A stretch of DNA of 64,000 nucleotides from Mayfieldus profundus (lineage in GTDB: Bacteria > Actinomycetota > Thermoleophilia > Solirubrobacterales > 70-9): NCBI GenBank assembly GCA_038040325.1, contig JBBPIM010000001.1, forward strand, positions 62,001-126,000, in the 5' to 3' direction. Below the pieces are notes generated by a model that was not told where the DNA came from, made no database searches, and saw only the letters and a program-made list of their open reading frames with translations. Shown here piece after piece: positions 24,311-32,960 of the stretch. The stretch's first letter is position 1, and the number at the start of each line of letters is the position of its first letter. Position numbers and translations under genes: made by a program.

Positions 24311-25300
24311 TCAGTACTCGTTCCAGCCTGGGAAGCGGCGACCGGCGAACTCCTGCACTGCCGCCGCGTCGTCACGGAACACCGCCCGCAGCCGCTCGAA
24401 GACCTGGTCGGGAAGCTTCGGCTTGGGCGCGGAGGGCCTGTCGGGATCGTGCACGGCCTTCTCCACCATCCAGCGCAGCGACTCCGGCAGGCGATCGAAG
24501 TTGCGGTCGAAGCTGCGAAAGCCCGGCAGCTTTATCAGGCGCTCCATCACCTGATACTTGTCGCCCTGCTTGGCCGACGACTTCTCCCATTCGCGGTCGA
24601 ACTGCTCGTGGGTGAAGTCCTCGTCCACCTCCAGGTAGCGGAACGCGCGCCGCATGGTCTGCTCGCGATCCGACTGCAACTCCTCCTGGGCGATCACCGC
24701 AATCTGCCCGCGGTCGAAGCGCTCGAGGTATGGCTGCAGCTGCATCCAGTACATCGAACGGTGCACGTAGGCGGTGTCCGAACGTGACAGCACGTCCTCC
24801 ATCTCGCCGTGCTCATAGCCAGCTCCGGTGGCGTGCACCCAGTGCGAGAGGGCCCGCTTGATCGGGTCGCGCACCATGTAGAGGAGCTTGGCGTCGGGGC
24901 AATGCTCACGGATGCGCTCAGCGACCCCCGTGTAGCGAGGCTGGTTGGTGTAGTGCGGGGAGGACTCGCCGCGCACTGCAAAACGGTCGTCGAATCGGCC
25001 CCGGTACCAGTCGCTGCCGAGGTCCCAGTTGAGCTCGGCGACGAAGAAGTTGAGCTCCTTGGGCTTCGTCATTTGGATCTCGGGATGCAGTGCGAGGTAG
25101 TGGTGGATGCTGGTCGTGCCGCACTTCAGCCCGCCGATGATGATCAGGTTCGGCCAGGCCGCATGGCGCGAGGCGCGGCGCGGCAGCCGCCGGTTGCGGT
25201 CGCCCGTGAAGCGCTCGCGCGCTCGCGCGCACATCGCCTCGTCGGAGGCGTCGTGGGGCGCGGTCAGAGGGGGCTGGGGCTGCGTTCCGGCCTCAGGCAC
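24311..25300 (-). CDS. PAPS-dependent sulfotransferase family protein
   Basis: This 329-residue protein has the 5'-phosphosulfate-binding loop IIIGGLKCGTTSIHHYL and the 3'-phosphate motif YMVRDPIKRALSHW, both diagnostic of PAPS sulfotransferases. A Lys-Pro-Lys-Glu segment (TKPKELNFF) follows the loop as in heparan/Nod-factor-type enzymes. It would sulfate a carbohydrate or lipid, acceptor unknown. The first 45 or so residues are basic and low in structure. It heads the minus-strand run through RpiB-like and RibD-like to ACAD, and is 25 nt from the divergent DUF2804 gene. Confidence 0.88.
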   Translation of the reverse strand: MPEAGTQPQPPLTAPHDASDEAMCARARERFTGDRNRRLPRRASRHAAWPNLIIIGGLKCGTTSIHHYLALHPEIQMTKPKELNFFVAELNWDLGSDWYRGRFDDRFAVRGESSPHYTNQPRYTGVAERIREHCPDAKLLYMVRDPIKRALSHWVHATGAGYEHGEMEDVLSRSDTAYVHRSMYWMQLQPYLERFDRGQIAVIAQEELQSDREQTMRRAFRYLEVDEDFTHEQFDREWEKSSAKQGDKYQVMERLIKLPGFRSFDRNFDRLPESLRWMVEKAVHDPDRPSAPKPKLPDQVFERLRAVFRDDAAAVQEFAGRRFPGWNEY

Positions 25301-25325
25301 AGCGGGCTAGTGTAGCTTCGCCTCC

Positions 25326-26162
25326 GTGACGTCTCAGCTTCCCTGGCGCGGGCCCGGACCGGGACGGCCGGACCTGCCGCTGCCGCCGCGCCGCATGCCC
25401 CTGTGGCGCCATGGCCGCATGCGCAAGCGCTGGCGTTACGTCGGGGTCTACGGCCCCGAGGTGATGCTGTGTGCGGCGCGCGTCCAGGTCGGGCCGTTCG
25501 CGCAGAGCTTCTGGGCCGTCTGGGACCGCCAGGGCGAGCAGCGGTTCGCACATACCCGCACGCTCGGGGGCCGCGAGGTCGTCATGGATGGCCCCGCGGT
25601 GCGAGTCGATGCCCGCGAGGCGAGCGCCGACCTGCGGTTCGGCGACGCGGCGCCGATCGAGGCCGTTTGCCCGAGCGGGGATCGCGGCTACGGGTGGACC
25701 CGCAAGCGTGCCGGAGTGCCGGTCAGCGGGACGATCGAGGCCGGGGGCCGCAGCTGGGAGGTCGAGTCGGCTGGAGTGGATGACGAGTCGGCCGGATACC
25801 ACCAGCGCCACACCAGCTGGCACTGGTCGGCGGGCGTGGGAAGGGCCGCCGACGGGCGCCCGATCGCGTGGAACCTGGTGACTGGGATCAACGACCCACC
25901 GCAGCGCAGCGAGCGCGCGATCTGGGTGGGGGGCGTGCCGGGCGAGCCGGTCCCCGTTTCGTTCGACGGCCTTGATGGAATCGAGTTCGCGGGGGGATCG
26001 AGCCTGCGTTTCGGCGCGGAGTCCGAACGCGCCCGCGACGACAACATGCTGGTCTTCCGCTCCCGCTACCGGCATCGCTTCGGCACCTTCTCGGGCTCCC
26101 TGGACGGGATCGAGATCGCCGAGGCTTTCGGGGTGATGGAGGAACACGAGGCGGTCTGGTGA
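25326..26162 (+). CDS. DUF2804 domain protein
   Basis: This 278-residue protein has a beta-rich fold with many Trp/Tyr residues and motifs HTSWHWSAG, WNLVTGIND and a closing GVMEEHEAVW, the pattern of DUF2804. The family is distantly related to lipocalin-like or tocopherol-cyclase-like barrels, and its biochemical role is not established. GTG start. Its TGA overlaps the GTG of the YihY gene (GTGA), so it is coupled to a membrane protein. No signal peptide, so it is probably cytosolic. Confidence 0.8.
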   Translation: MTSQLPWRGPGPGRPDLPLPPRRMPLWRHGRMRKRWRYVGVYGPEVMLCAARVQVGPFAQSFWAVWDRQGEQRFAHTRTLGGREVVMDGPAVRVDAREASADLRFGDAAPIEAVCPSGDRGYGWTRKRAGVPVSGTIEAGGRSWEVESAGVDDESAGYHQRHTSWHWSAGVGRAADGRPIAWNLVTGINDPPQRSERAIWVGGVPGEPVPVSFDGLDGIEFAGGSSLRFGAESERARDDNMLVFRSRYRHRFGTFSGSLDGIEIAEAFGVMEEHEAVW

Positions 26163-27037
26163 GCCTAGGGTCGAGGCTTCGGGAGCTGCGCCGGGATGCC
26201 GAGCGCAGCCGGGCCGGGGCGCTGCTCGGGCGCATCGCGGGACGCCTCCGCGAGGCATCGGCCACCGACTTCGCGGCGGCGATGACCTACTACGGCTTCC
26301 TGGCGCTGTTCCCCGCCCTGATCGTGCTCGTTGCGCTTCTCGGCCTGATCGGCTCCTATCCCGAGACCTACAACAGCATCATCGACACGCTGCGCGAGGC
26401 GGCTCCCGGCGCGGTTGTCGAGACGATCGACGGGGCGCTGAACGACGCGCTGCGGAGCCGGGGCACCGCGGGCGGCCTGCTCGGAGTCGGCCTGGTGCTG
26501 GCGCTCTACTCGGCCACGAGCGGAACCGGAGCAGCCCTGCGCGGGATCAGGGCGATCGAGCGCGCCGACCAGAGGATGCCGTTCGTGCGCGGGATCCTCA
26601 CCCGGCTCGGTCTGACCCTGGCGGTGATGCTGGCTCTGCTGGTCGCTTTCACCGCTGTCCTGGTGGCCGGCCCGCTGTTCTCCGACATCGGGGAGGCGGC
26701 AGGGGTCGGCGATGCCGTCAAGAGCGCCGTTTCGCTGGCCCGCTGGCCGATCGGGGTTGCAGCGCTGATCACCGGGGCGACGCTGCTCTACCGTGCGGCG
26801 GCGATCCCGCGGGAAACCCGCTTCGCCGAGCTGCTGCCCGGTGCGCTGGCAGCTTCCGGGCTGTGGATCGTCGCCTCGGTCGGCTTCAACGCCTACGTGT
26901 CCAACTTCTCCTCCTATGACGCCACCTACGGCAGCCTCGGTGCGGTGATCGTGCTGATGATCTGGATCTGGGTCGGGAACCTGGCGCTGCTTGCCGGGGC
27001 GGCGCTGAACGCCGAGCTGCGCGAGGAGCGGCGCTGA
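26159..27037 (+). CDS. YihY/BrkB-family inner membrane protein
   Basis: This 292-residue protein has about six membrane helices. Family features are DFAAAMTYYGFLALFPALIVLVALLG near the first helix, SNFSSYDATYGSLGAVIVLMIWIW near the fifth, and ALLAGAALNAEL at the end. YihY/BrkB proteins were once annotated as RNase BN; their true role is unsettled. It is in an overlapping series: the GTG start overlaps DUF2804's stop, and its own TGA overlaps the CTG that appears to start the next membrane protein. Confidence 0.9.
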   Translation: MSLGSRLRELRRDAERSRAGALLGRIAGRLREASATDFAAAMTYYGFLALFPALIVLVALLGLIGSYPETYNSIIDTLREAAPGAVVETIDGALNDALRSRGTAGGLLGVGLVLALYSATSGTGAALRGIRAIERADQRMPFVRGILTRLGLTLAVMLALLVAFTAVLVAGPLFSDIGEAAGVGDAVKSAVSLARWPIGVAALITGATLLYRAAAIPRETRFAELLPGALAASGLWIVASVGFNAYVSNFSSYDATYGSLGAVIVLMIWIWVGNLALLAGAALNAELREERR

Positions 27038-28053
27038 GCCCGGCCGCCGACTTCGGCTCGAGCTTTCGGTTCTTCTTCGACGCTGCGGGGCAGTTCTTCC
27101 AGAACCTCGCCAGCGTCGACTGGCCGGCGCTGGTGGTGGCGCTGTTGTTCCTGCTCGCGATGTACCTGGCCCGAACCCGCGCCTGGCAGAACGTGCTTCG
27201 CGCCGCCTACCCGAAGCATGAGGTGCCCTTCCGGGGCCTCGCCGGCGCCTACCTGGCCGGCGCCGGGATCAACGCCGTGATCCCGGCCCGGGTCGGCGAC
27301 GCGACCAAGATCCTCCTCGCCAAGGGACAGGTCCGCGGCTCCACCTATCCGGCCATCACCTCGTCGTTCCTGGTGCAATCGTTGTTCGACACGGCCGCGG
27401 GGTTGCTTGTCTTCGCCTATGCGCTGACCCAGGGCCTGCTGCCGCGCCCGCCGGAGCTGCCGAACCTGCCCGCGTTCGACATCTCGTTCTGGGCCGAGAA
27501 CCCGCAGCTGCTGCTGTTCACCCTCACCATGCTGGGGGTCGGCTTCCTCACCGCCTTCGCGCTGCTTGCCCGCCCCGCGGAGGAGTTCTGGCAGCGGGTC
27601 AAGCAGGGCCTGGCGATCCTCACCGAGCCCAGCCGCTACCTGCGCGAGGTCGCCTCCTGGCAGGGGGTCGGCTGGCTGTGCCGCTTCGGAGCCTTCTGGT
27701 TCTTTCTCGAGGCGTTCGGGATCGGCGGCACCCTCCAGAACGTTGCGCTGGTGATGAGCGTGCAGGCGATCTCGACGATGCTGCCTTTCACTCCAGGTGG
27801 AGCGGGGGCCCAGCAGGCGTTGCTGGTGGCGACTCTCGAGGGACCGTCGCGCACCGCTGTTCTCTCCTACTCGGTCGGCACCCAGATCGCGTTGGCCGCC
27901 TGGTCGGCCGTGCTCGGCTTCGCCGCCATGATCTTCATCTTCCGCACCACCAACTGGCGCGGGCTCGTCGAGCAGGCAGAGAGCGAGGCCAAGCGGGAGG
28001 AGGCAAAGCAGGACGCAGCCCAGGGGCCGGAGGCGCACGGCGCGACCCCCTGA
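27034..28053 (+). CDS. LPG-synthase-like transmembrane (UPF0104) protein, apparent CTG start
   Basis: This is a roughly 339-residue polytopic protein of the lysylphosphatidylglycerol synthetase TM-region/flippase-like family. It carries the AYLAGAGINAVIPARVGDATKILL motif and a late LPFTPGGAGAQQALL motif. The first standard start is GTG 27133, but coherent sequence (SPAADFGSSFRFFFDAAGQ) continues upstream in frame to CTG 27034, which overlaps the YihY stop as CTGA, the position expected of a coupled start. The C-terminal tail is charged and cytosolic. These proteins are linked to lipid or glycolipid translocation; the substrate is unknown. Confidence 0.8.
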   Translation: MSPAADFGSSFRFFFDAAGQFFQNLASVDWPALVVALLFLLAMYLARTRAWQNVLRAAYPKHEVPFRGLAGAYLAGAGINAVIPARVGDATKILLAKGQVRGSTYPAITSSFLVQSLFDTAAGLLVFAYALTQGLLPRPPELPNLPAFDISFWAENPQLLLFTLTMLGVGFLTAFALLARPAEEFWQRVKQGLAILTEPSRYLREVASWQGVGWLCRFGAFWFFLEAFGIGGTLQNVALVMSVQAISTMLPFTPGGAGAQQALLVATLEGPSRTAVLSYSVGTQIALAAWSAVLGFAAMIFIFRTTNWRGLVEQAESEAKREEAKQDAAQGPEAHGATP

Positions 28054-28073
28054 AGCGCCGATCGGAGCCGGAG

Positions 28074-28736
28074 TCAGCCGGGGTGGCGCCCCTCCACGCG
28101 CCATCGCCAGGGTGGCTCCTCGCCCGCCGGGAACGCGTAGTGGTTGCGTCCGGGAAGTGTCTCCAGCGGGACCAGCGCCGGATCGTCGCGGAGCAGGACC
28201 GCGGTGCCCGCCGCCGCCGCGACGTCGGACCGCGTCGCCCGCATGACCAGGCGCTCCCAGCCGAGCGAAGGCCGGTACAGCCAGTAGCTGATCTCGACAA
28301 GTCCGCTCGTGTGTCGCCGGTCCTCGATCGATGTGAACGCGGTGGTGCGCCTCCCCGAGGCGGTGAGGTGCAGACCCTCCGCGCCGGGGCGCGGCACCGC
28401 GCAGCTCGGGCGCCGGCAGCGGCGGAAGTCCACGGGCACCAGCGGCAGGCCCGCAGGGCCGGGGCGCGCCGTGGGCAAGGGCGCCAGCGCCCGGACCAGG
28501 CGTGCCAGGGGCCAGCCGTAGGCCGGCACGAGCGGGTGGTGGCGACAGGCGTCGGGAAGGCGCGGTGCGCAGGTGAGGCGGCGGGCGATCGTCGCGCCCA
28601 GCTCGCGGCCGGACTCCGTGGGCCCGGTCGCAAGCGAGGCAATCGCGGCGAGCACGAGCAGGGCGATCAGAGCCGCCAGGGCCGCCTGCTCGACGCTGGC
28701 GGCGCCAGCCTGCGATCGGCTGCGCCCGGGGTCCAT
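28074..28736 (-). CDS. TadE/type IVb pilin-like protein of unknown role
   Basis: This 220-residue protein has the N-terminal segment AGAASVEQAALAALIALLV. The small residue(s) followed by Glu five positions after a Gly and a long hydrophobic helix (about 14-36) resemble class III (prepilin-type) leaders of Flp/TadE pilins. The remaining 180 residues contain several Cys and Pro and form no family I recognise. No tad/flp assembly genes are present in the window. The plus-strand frame over the same stretch is arginine-rich and is its shadow. Moderate confidence that this strand is right. Confidence 0.6.
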   Translation of the reverse strand: MDPGRSRSQAGAASVEQAALAALIALLVLAAIASLATGPTESGRELGATIARRLTCAPRLPDACRHHPLVPAYGWPLARLVRALAPLPTARPGPAGLPLVPVDFRRCRRPSCAVPRPGAEGLHLTASGRRTTAFTSIEDRRHTSGLVEISYWLYRPSLGWERLVMRATRSDVAAAAGTAVLLRDDPALVPLETLPGRNHYAFPAGEEPPWRWRVEGRHPG

Positions 28737-28814
28737 CGGTGTCGACGCTAGGCGGCAGGGAGATACGCGTGGCGCGCCCCGTGCAAACTGAGCGCAACGC
28801 CTATCATCGGTGCC

Positions 28815-29084
28815 ATGGAAGCGGGTGGCTTCAACATCTTCGGCGACCCCGAGGAGCTGCGCGCCCGGCTCGAGGAGCTGGCCGAGCAGGCTCAGTCCTC
28901 GCAGCGGGTCGCATGGGCCGACAACGCGATCCGCCTCGCGGTCGAGATGACCGTGGCGGCGATCAACCGGCTGGAGCTGACCGGAGGAAGCGACGAGCAG
29001 GCGGTTCAGGTTCGCGATGCGATCCGGATCGTCTTTCCCGAGGCCGTGACGCTGGTTCGCGAGGCCCGCGAGGGACTCGCCTAG
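28815..29084 (+). CDS. Small helical hypothetical protein
   Basis: This 89-residue, mostly alpha-helical acidic protein (FNIFGDPEELRARLEELAEQ onward) has no membrane segment and no known motif. ATG start at 28815. The next gene's AGGAGG ribosome-binding site lies across its stop codon, so the two are probably co-expressed. It is divergent from the pilin-like gene, 78 nt away. Confidence 0.65.
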   Translation: MEAGGFNIFGDPEELRARLEELAEQAQSSQRVAWADNAIRLAVEMTVAAINRLELTGGSDEQAVQVRDAIRIVFPEAVTLVREAREGLA

Positions 29085-29088
29085 GAGG
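29083..29088 (+). promoter_or_regulatory. Consensus AGGAGG ribosome-binding site
   Basis: A perfect AGGAGG four bases before GTG 29093, overlapping the TAG of the preceding small gene. It decides the start of the SDR gene against the longer upstream frame. Confidence 0.8.
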
Positions 29089-29092
29089 CCCG

Positions 29093-29896
29093 GTGGCCCT
29101 CCCGGTGCCGAGCGAGTCTTCGACTGCGGTGGTCACCGGCGCCTCGGCCGGAATCGGCGAGGCGATCGCCCGCGAGCTGGCCGCGCGCGGCCAGAACCTG
29201 ACTCTGGCGGCACGGCGCGAGGAGCGGCTGACCGAGCTGGCCGCGGAGCTTCACGACCAGCATGGAGTCAGGGTGGGGATCGTCGCCTGCGATCTCGGCG
29301 AGGCCTCGGCGCGCGACCGCCTGGCGGCGCAGATCGCCGACCTCGGCTTCGAGGTCGAGGTGCTTGTCAACAACGCCGGCTTCGGCTACGTGGGCGACTT
29401 TGTCGACGGCGATCGCGGGCGCCAGGTGGAAATGGTTCGGCTCAACTGCGAGGCGGTCGTCGACCTCACCGCCCGCTACCTGCCGGCAATGGTGCAGCGG
29501 GGGCGCGGCAACGTCATCAACATCGCCTCCACCGGTGCTTTCCAGCCGATGCCGAAGAGCGCCACCTATGGCGCCACCAAGGCGTTCGTGCTGAGCCACA
29601 GCGAGGCCGTGCATCATGAGCTGCGCGGCACGGGTGTCACGCTGACAGCGGTCTGTCCCGGGCCCGTGCGCACCGAGTTCGTCGAAGCCGCCGACATCAA
29701 GGGAGCCGACAGCGCGCCTGGATTCGTGTGGATGTCAGCGGAAGACATCGCGAAGGAGACGGTGGACGCCGCAGAGGCGGGGAAGCGGGCGATCGTGCCC
29801 GGGATGCTCAACTACGCGGGAATGCTTCTCGGCCGCCATTCGCCACGCGTTCTCACGCTGCCCTTCGCCGAGCGGTTTTGGAGTCAGGTCGAGTAG
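29093..29896 (+). CDS. Classical short-chain dehydrogenase/reductase
   Basis: This 267-residue SDR has the cofactor motif TGASAGIGEAIA, NNAGFGYVG, catalytic Ser in IASTGAF and YGATK. The arrangement of a Thr-Gly-Ala-Ser loop followed by arginines (AARREERL) suggests NADPH preference. The C-terminal tail RHSPRVLTLPFAERFWSQVE resembles the membrane-proximal SDRs near lipid genes, but the substrate is not predictable. The start is fixed by a perfect AGGAGG. The hydrolase that follows overlaps its 3' end in another frame. Confidence 0.9.
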   Translation: MALPVPSESSTAVVTGASAGIGEAIARELAARGQNLTLAARREERLTELAAELHDQHGVRVGIVACDLGEASARDRLAAQIADLGFEVEVLVNNAGFGYVGDFVDGDRGRQVEMVRLNCEAVVDLTARYLPAMVQRGRGNVINIASTGAFQPMPKSATYGATKAFVLSHSEAVHHELRGTGVTLTAVCPGPVRTEFVEAADIKGADSAPGFVWMSAEDIAKETVDAAEAGKRAIVPGMLNYAGMLLGRHSPRVLTLPFAERFWSQVE

Positions 29897-30687
29897 GGCG
29901 CACGCTCCTCGCCGGTGGGATCGAGCTGAGCTGGTGGGAGCAGGGCCAGGGCCCAACTGTCCTCTGCCTGCACGAAACCGCGGCAAGCGGCGAGATCTGG
30001 CGACCGCTCGCCGATGCCCTGGACGGCGAAGCGCGCACGGTCGCCCCTGATCGCCGCGGCTGGGGTGCCTCCGGGGCTCCCGAGCAGTACTCGGCGACAA
30101 CGATCGCCGAGCAGGCCGAGGACGCCGTGGCTCTGCTCGACGAGCTCGATGCCGCACCGGCGCTGGCCTGCGGGGCGGGCCTCGGTGCGGTGGCCGCACT
30201 CGACCTGTTGCTGCGGAGGGCCGACCTGATTCGGGCTGGGGTCCTGGTCGAGCCGCCGCTGCTGGCCTTCGTCCCCGAGGCCACCGAGGGGCTGTCGGCG
30301 GACCTCGCGTCGGTCTCCAAGGCAGTTGCCGCGGGTGGGCCCGCCGCGGCCCTCGATCTGTACCTCGCCGGGGGCCTCCCGTATGCGGGCGCGGGCGCGA
30401 GCCGCATTCCCGAGCCGGTCGCCGCCTCGGCCCGCGAGCACCCGCTCAGCCTCTTCGCCGAGCTTCCGGCGGTGCCCGCCTGGTCTCTTCATCCCTCGCG
30501 GATGCACCGACTCCAGGCGCCGTCGCGGATCGTGATCGCGGCGGGCACCCCGCCGCCGCTGCGGGCGGCTGCGGAGCAGCTCGCCACGCACCTGGGCGGC
30601 TCGGAGATCGTGCGCCTGGGTGGGGAAGGGCTGCCGCACGTGGACGCCGCGGTGGAGCTGGCGGCAGCGGTGAGGGCGTTGCTCTGA
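29878..30687 (+). CDS. Alpha/beta-fold hydrolase
   Basis: This 269-residue alpha/beta hydrolase starts at TTG 29878, overlapping the SDR's last 19 bases. Earlier frame sequence is antisense-like. Visible features are the oxyanion strand LCLHETAASGEIW and VAPDRRGWGASG. The nucleophile-elbow region is ACGAGLGAVAALDLLL, with Gly-x-Gly instead of Gly-x-Ser-x-Gly, so the catalytic Ser is missing or replaced by Ala. A His is present near the end (GLPHVDAAV). It may be a non-hydrolytic or degenerate member. Coupled to the SDR upstream. Confidence 0.75.
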   Translation: MESGRVGRTLLAGGIELSWWEQGQGPTVLCLHETAASGEIWRPLADALDGEARTVAPDRRGWGASGAPEQYSATTIAEQAEDAVALLDELDAAPALACGAGLGAVAALDLLLRRADLIRAGVLVEPPLLAFVPEATEGLSADLASVSKAVAAGGPAAALDLYLAGGLPYAGAGASRIPEPVAASAREHPLSLFAELPAVPAWSLHPSRMHRLQAPSRIVIAAGTPPPLRAAAEQLATHLGGSEIVRLGGEGLPHVDAAVELAAAVRALL

Positions 30688-30694
30688 GCGCCGC

Positions 30695-31309
30695 TCAGAG
30701 CGGCTTCAGCGCCAGCTCGAGCACGCCGCCGCGACCGGTCAGCGCGCCGCCCGCCTCGAGCGGGACCGTGACGATCAGCACCGGAAGCGAAACGACGACG
30801 CTGACGAAGCGGTCGATCGCCCGCTGCCATCGCGCCGCGGCGGGGGTGGCGGCGGCCCCGCCGAGGGCCCCGATCAGGATGTTGCGACCGAAGGTGAACC
30901 CGTTGGCCAGCGTCCCGCACATCCCCAGCAGGCTCGCCCCCGCCAGCCACCGCGCCCGCTCGACCTCCTGGTCACGCAGGGCGACGAGCCGGCGCACCGC
31001 CTCGGGTGTGAAGAGATATCGCGTGTCCGGCTCCAGCAGCGCCCATCCCTTGCCGCCGATCCAGGCCTGGAGGCTGGAGCGGTTGGCGATGCGCAGGCGC
31101 GGCGAGCCCCCGCCGGGTACCCGCAGCCGGTCGAGCTCGCGCAGGGCGTGCTCGGGGTCGCCCGGCTCACCGGCGACACCCAGCCCGCAGCTTTCGCAGC
31201 GGCGAACCGGCGCCGGGGGCTCGACCGGAGCGGTGGCCCATCCGAACAGCGGCTCGCCGCAGGCCGGGCAGGGCGGGTTCTCGGGTCCGAGCCCGGCCTC
31301 CAGCGGCAC
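30695..31309 (-). CDS. Zinc-ribbon membrane protein, unknown
   Basis: This 204-residue protein starts at GTG 31309 with a zinc ribbon (CPACGEPLFG and CESCGLG) and a central charged region. Two hydrophobic segments follow near residues 118-142 and 160-182 (LLGMCGTLANGFTFG, FVSVVVSLPVLIVTVPL). The longer frame to 32257 antisenses the neighbouring gene and is rejected. I do not recognise a family. It follows the saccharopine-dehydrogenase-like gene on the same strand with a gap of 26 nt. Confidence 0.6.
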   Translation of the reverse strand: MPLEAGLGPENPPCPACGEPLFGWATAPVEPPAPVRRCESCGLGVAGEPGDPEHALRELDRLRVPGGGSPRLRIANRSSLQAWIGGKGWALLEPDTRYLFTPEAVRRLVALRDQEVERARWLAGASLLGMCGTLANGFTFGRNILIGALGGAAATPAAARWQRAIDRFVSVVVSLPVLIVTVPLEAGGALTGRGGVLELALKPL

Positions 31310-31335
31310 GGGCCGGGGTTGGGACTGAGCCGGGC

Positions 31336-32475
31336 TCAACGCGTGGCGGCGGCCTGTGCCGGCTCGGGAAGGGCGCCGACCTCGTAATCGACGCCGAAGC
31401 CGGCCAGCGCATCGAGGAACGATGCCGCGTCGAATGCCTGCGCCGGCGCCAGGGCTCCGGAGCGGTCGAAGGAGGGCTCGGCGGCGAGCACGGCCCCGTG
31501 GACCGTCGTCACGGCCGTGAGGCCGTAGGGGTCGGGACCGGTGACGGTGCCGCGGCGGGTGCGCCCGCCCACTTGGGCCTCGCAGACGATCATCCAGCGG
31601 GTCTTGGCGCGGTCCGCTTCGCTGGGACCCTCCGGCAGGCGTCTGATCGCCGCTTCGGCTGCCTTGCGCAGAGGGGTCCGCATCGCCAATCCGAGCGAGG
31701 GGATCCCCAGCGGCAGCAGGGGCGCGAGTCGCCGTGGCGCCACGGCGGAGGCGCTGAGCAGCATTCGCACGTTGCGGGTGTCGACGTGGCGCGGAACCGT
31801 GATCGGCTCGCCGGCCGGGTAGCGCACCATCCGCTGCTCCCCAACCGGCGAGGGGAAGCGGAACGTGCCCCGGTTCACCTTCTGCGAGCCGGGCTGCAGC
31901 CGACCGTCCCGGTACTCGTGGTCGCCGCCCTTGAGGATCTCCAGAGCCGAGAGTGCTGTACCGCGAGTCGCCCCGAATCCACGCACCCAGTACGCGAGGG
32001 TCGCTTCGTCGAGCGGGCCCATGTCCTCGGCGGTGAGGTGGGCGATCAGGTCGCCGGGCATGTAGTCGAAGCCCATCGCCGTGACCAGCGCCGCTCCGCT
32101 GTGGGCCGCGCGAGTTGCATAGCGATCGAAGACCAGCTGCATGAACGGCTGCTCGCCGGTCGTGTCTATGTAATGGGTGCCGGTATCCGCAGCGGCCTCG
32201 AGCACCGGCTCGCCGTGCAGGGTGAACGGCCCCGCGCAGGCGATCACCGCTGCGCACGGCTCGAGCAGCCCCCGCAGAGCCGACGGGTCGTCCACCGAGG
32301 CCACCCGGGTCGGCACCCCGCCCAACTCCGTCGACAGGGCCTCGAGCTTCTGGGCGTTGCGGCCCGAGATCACGAAGTTCGCCTCACGCCGCAGCAGCTC
32401 GCGGGCGACCAGCTTGCCGGTGAACCCTGTGGCGCCGTAAACGGCGATCGGGGCGGTCTGAGGCGGTGCAGCCAT
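31336..32475 (-). CDS. Saccharopine dehydrogenase-like NAD(P)-binding protein
   Basis: This 379-residue protein begins with the Rossmann motif VYGATGFTGKLVAREL and continues with VIACAGPFTLHGEPVLEAAADTG, characteristic of the saccharopine-dehydrogenase-like/trans-acting enoyl-reductase family (mycobacterial Rv2449c/Rv2953 type). Rv2953 acts as a trans enoyl reductase for polyketide-type lipids. A lysine-biosynthesis role is unlikely. The substrate here is unknown. It is divergent from the CBS protein with 38 nt between starts. Confidence 0.88.
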   Translation of the reverse strand: MAAPPQTAPIAVYGATGFTGKLVARELLRREANFVISGRNAQKLEALSTELGGVPTRVASVDDPSALRGLLEPCAAVIACAGPFTLHGEPVLEAAADTGTHYIDTTGEQPFMQLVFDRYATRAAHSGAALVTAMGFDYMPGDLIAHLTAEDMGPLDEATLAYWVRGFGATRGTALSALEILKGGDHEYRDGRLQPGSQKVNRGTFRFPSPVGEQRMVRYPAGEPITVPRHVDTRNVRMLLSASAVAPRRLAPLLPLGIPSLGLAMRTPLRKAAEAAIRRLPEGPSEADRAKTRWMIVCEAQVGGRTRRGTVTGPDPYGLTAVTTVHGAVLAAEPSFDRSGALAPAQAFDAASFLDALAGFGVDYEVGALPEPAQAAATR

Positions 32476-32513
32476 CGGCCGGGATCCTAGTCCCCAAGCG
32501 ATAGGTTTAGCCC

Positions 32514-32960
32514 GTGCAGCTGCGCGAGATCATGACCACCGGCGTGATCACCGCCCCGCCCGACGCGGGTGCCGCCCAGGTCGCGCAGGAGATGCGCGAC
32601 CGCAACGTCGGCTCGGTGGTGATCGTCGACCCGCAGGGCTCGCCGGTTGCGATGGTGACCGACCGCGACCTCGCGGTGCGGGTGCTGGCCGATGGGGCAG
32701 ACCCCGATGGTGCGGTCGGCGATCACGTCTCGCGGCCGCTCGTAACCGGGGAGCCCGAGATGGAGTTGGAGGAGGCCGCGGCACTGATGGTCCAGCACCG
32801 CATCCGGCGGCTGCCGGTTGTGGCGGGCGACGAGCTGACCGGGATCGTCACGCTCGACGACATCGCTGTCCGCACCGGAAACCTCGACGTCGCGCAGCGG
32901 ATGACCCAGGAGGTCATCGAGGGCGCGCTGCCGCAATTCTTCTTCCACGAGCGGGGCTGA
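32514..32960 (+). CDS. Two-CBS-domain protein
   Basis: This 148-residue protein is made of a CBS pair: the first CBS begins LREIMTTGVITAPPDAGAA with DRNVGSVVIVDPQG, and the second carries LMVQHRIRRLPVVAGDELTGIVTLDDIA. Such pairs bind adenylates or other nucleotides and serve as regulatory or stress proteins; the ligand is unknown. GTG start. Its TGA overlaps the ATG of the next small gene (TGATG). No transporter or enzyme domain is fused. Confidence 0.9.
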   Translation: MQLREIMTTGVITAPPDAGAAQVAQEMRDRNVGSVVIVDPQGSPVAMVTDRDLAVRVLADGADPDGAVGDHVSRPLVTGEPEMELEEAAALMVQHRIRRLPVVAGDELTGIVTLDDIAVRTGNLDVAQRMTQEVIEGALPQFFFHERG

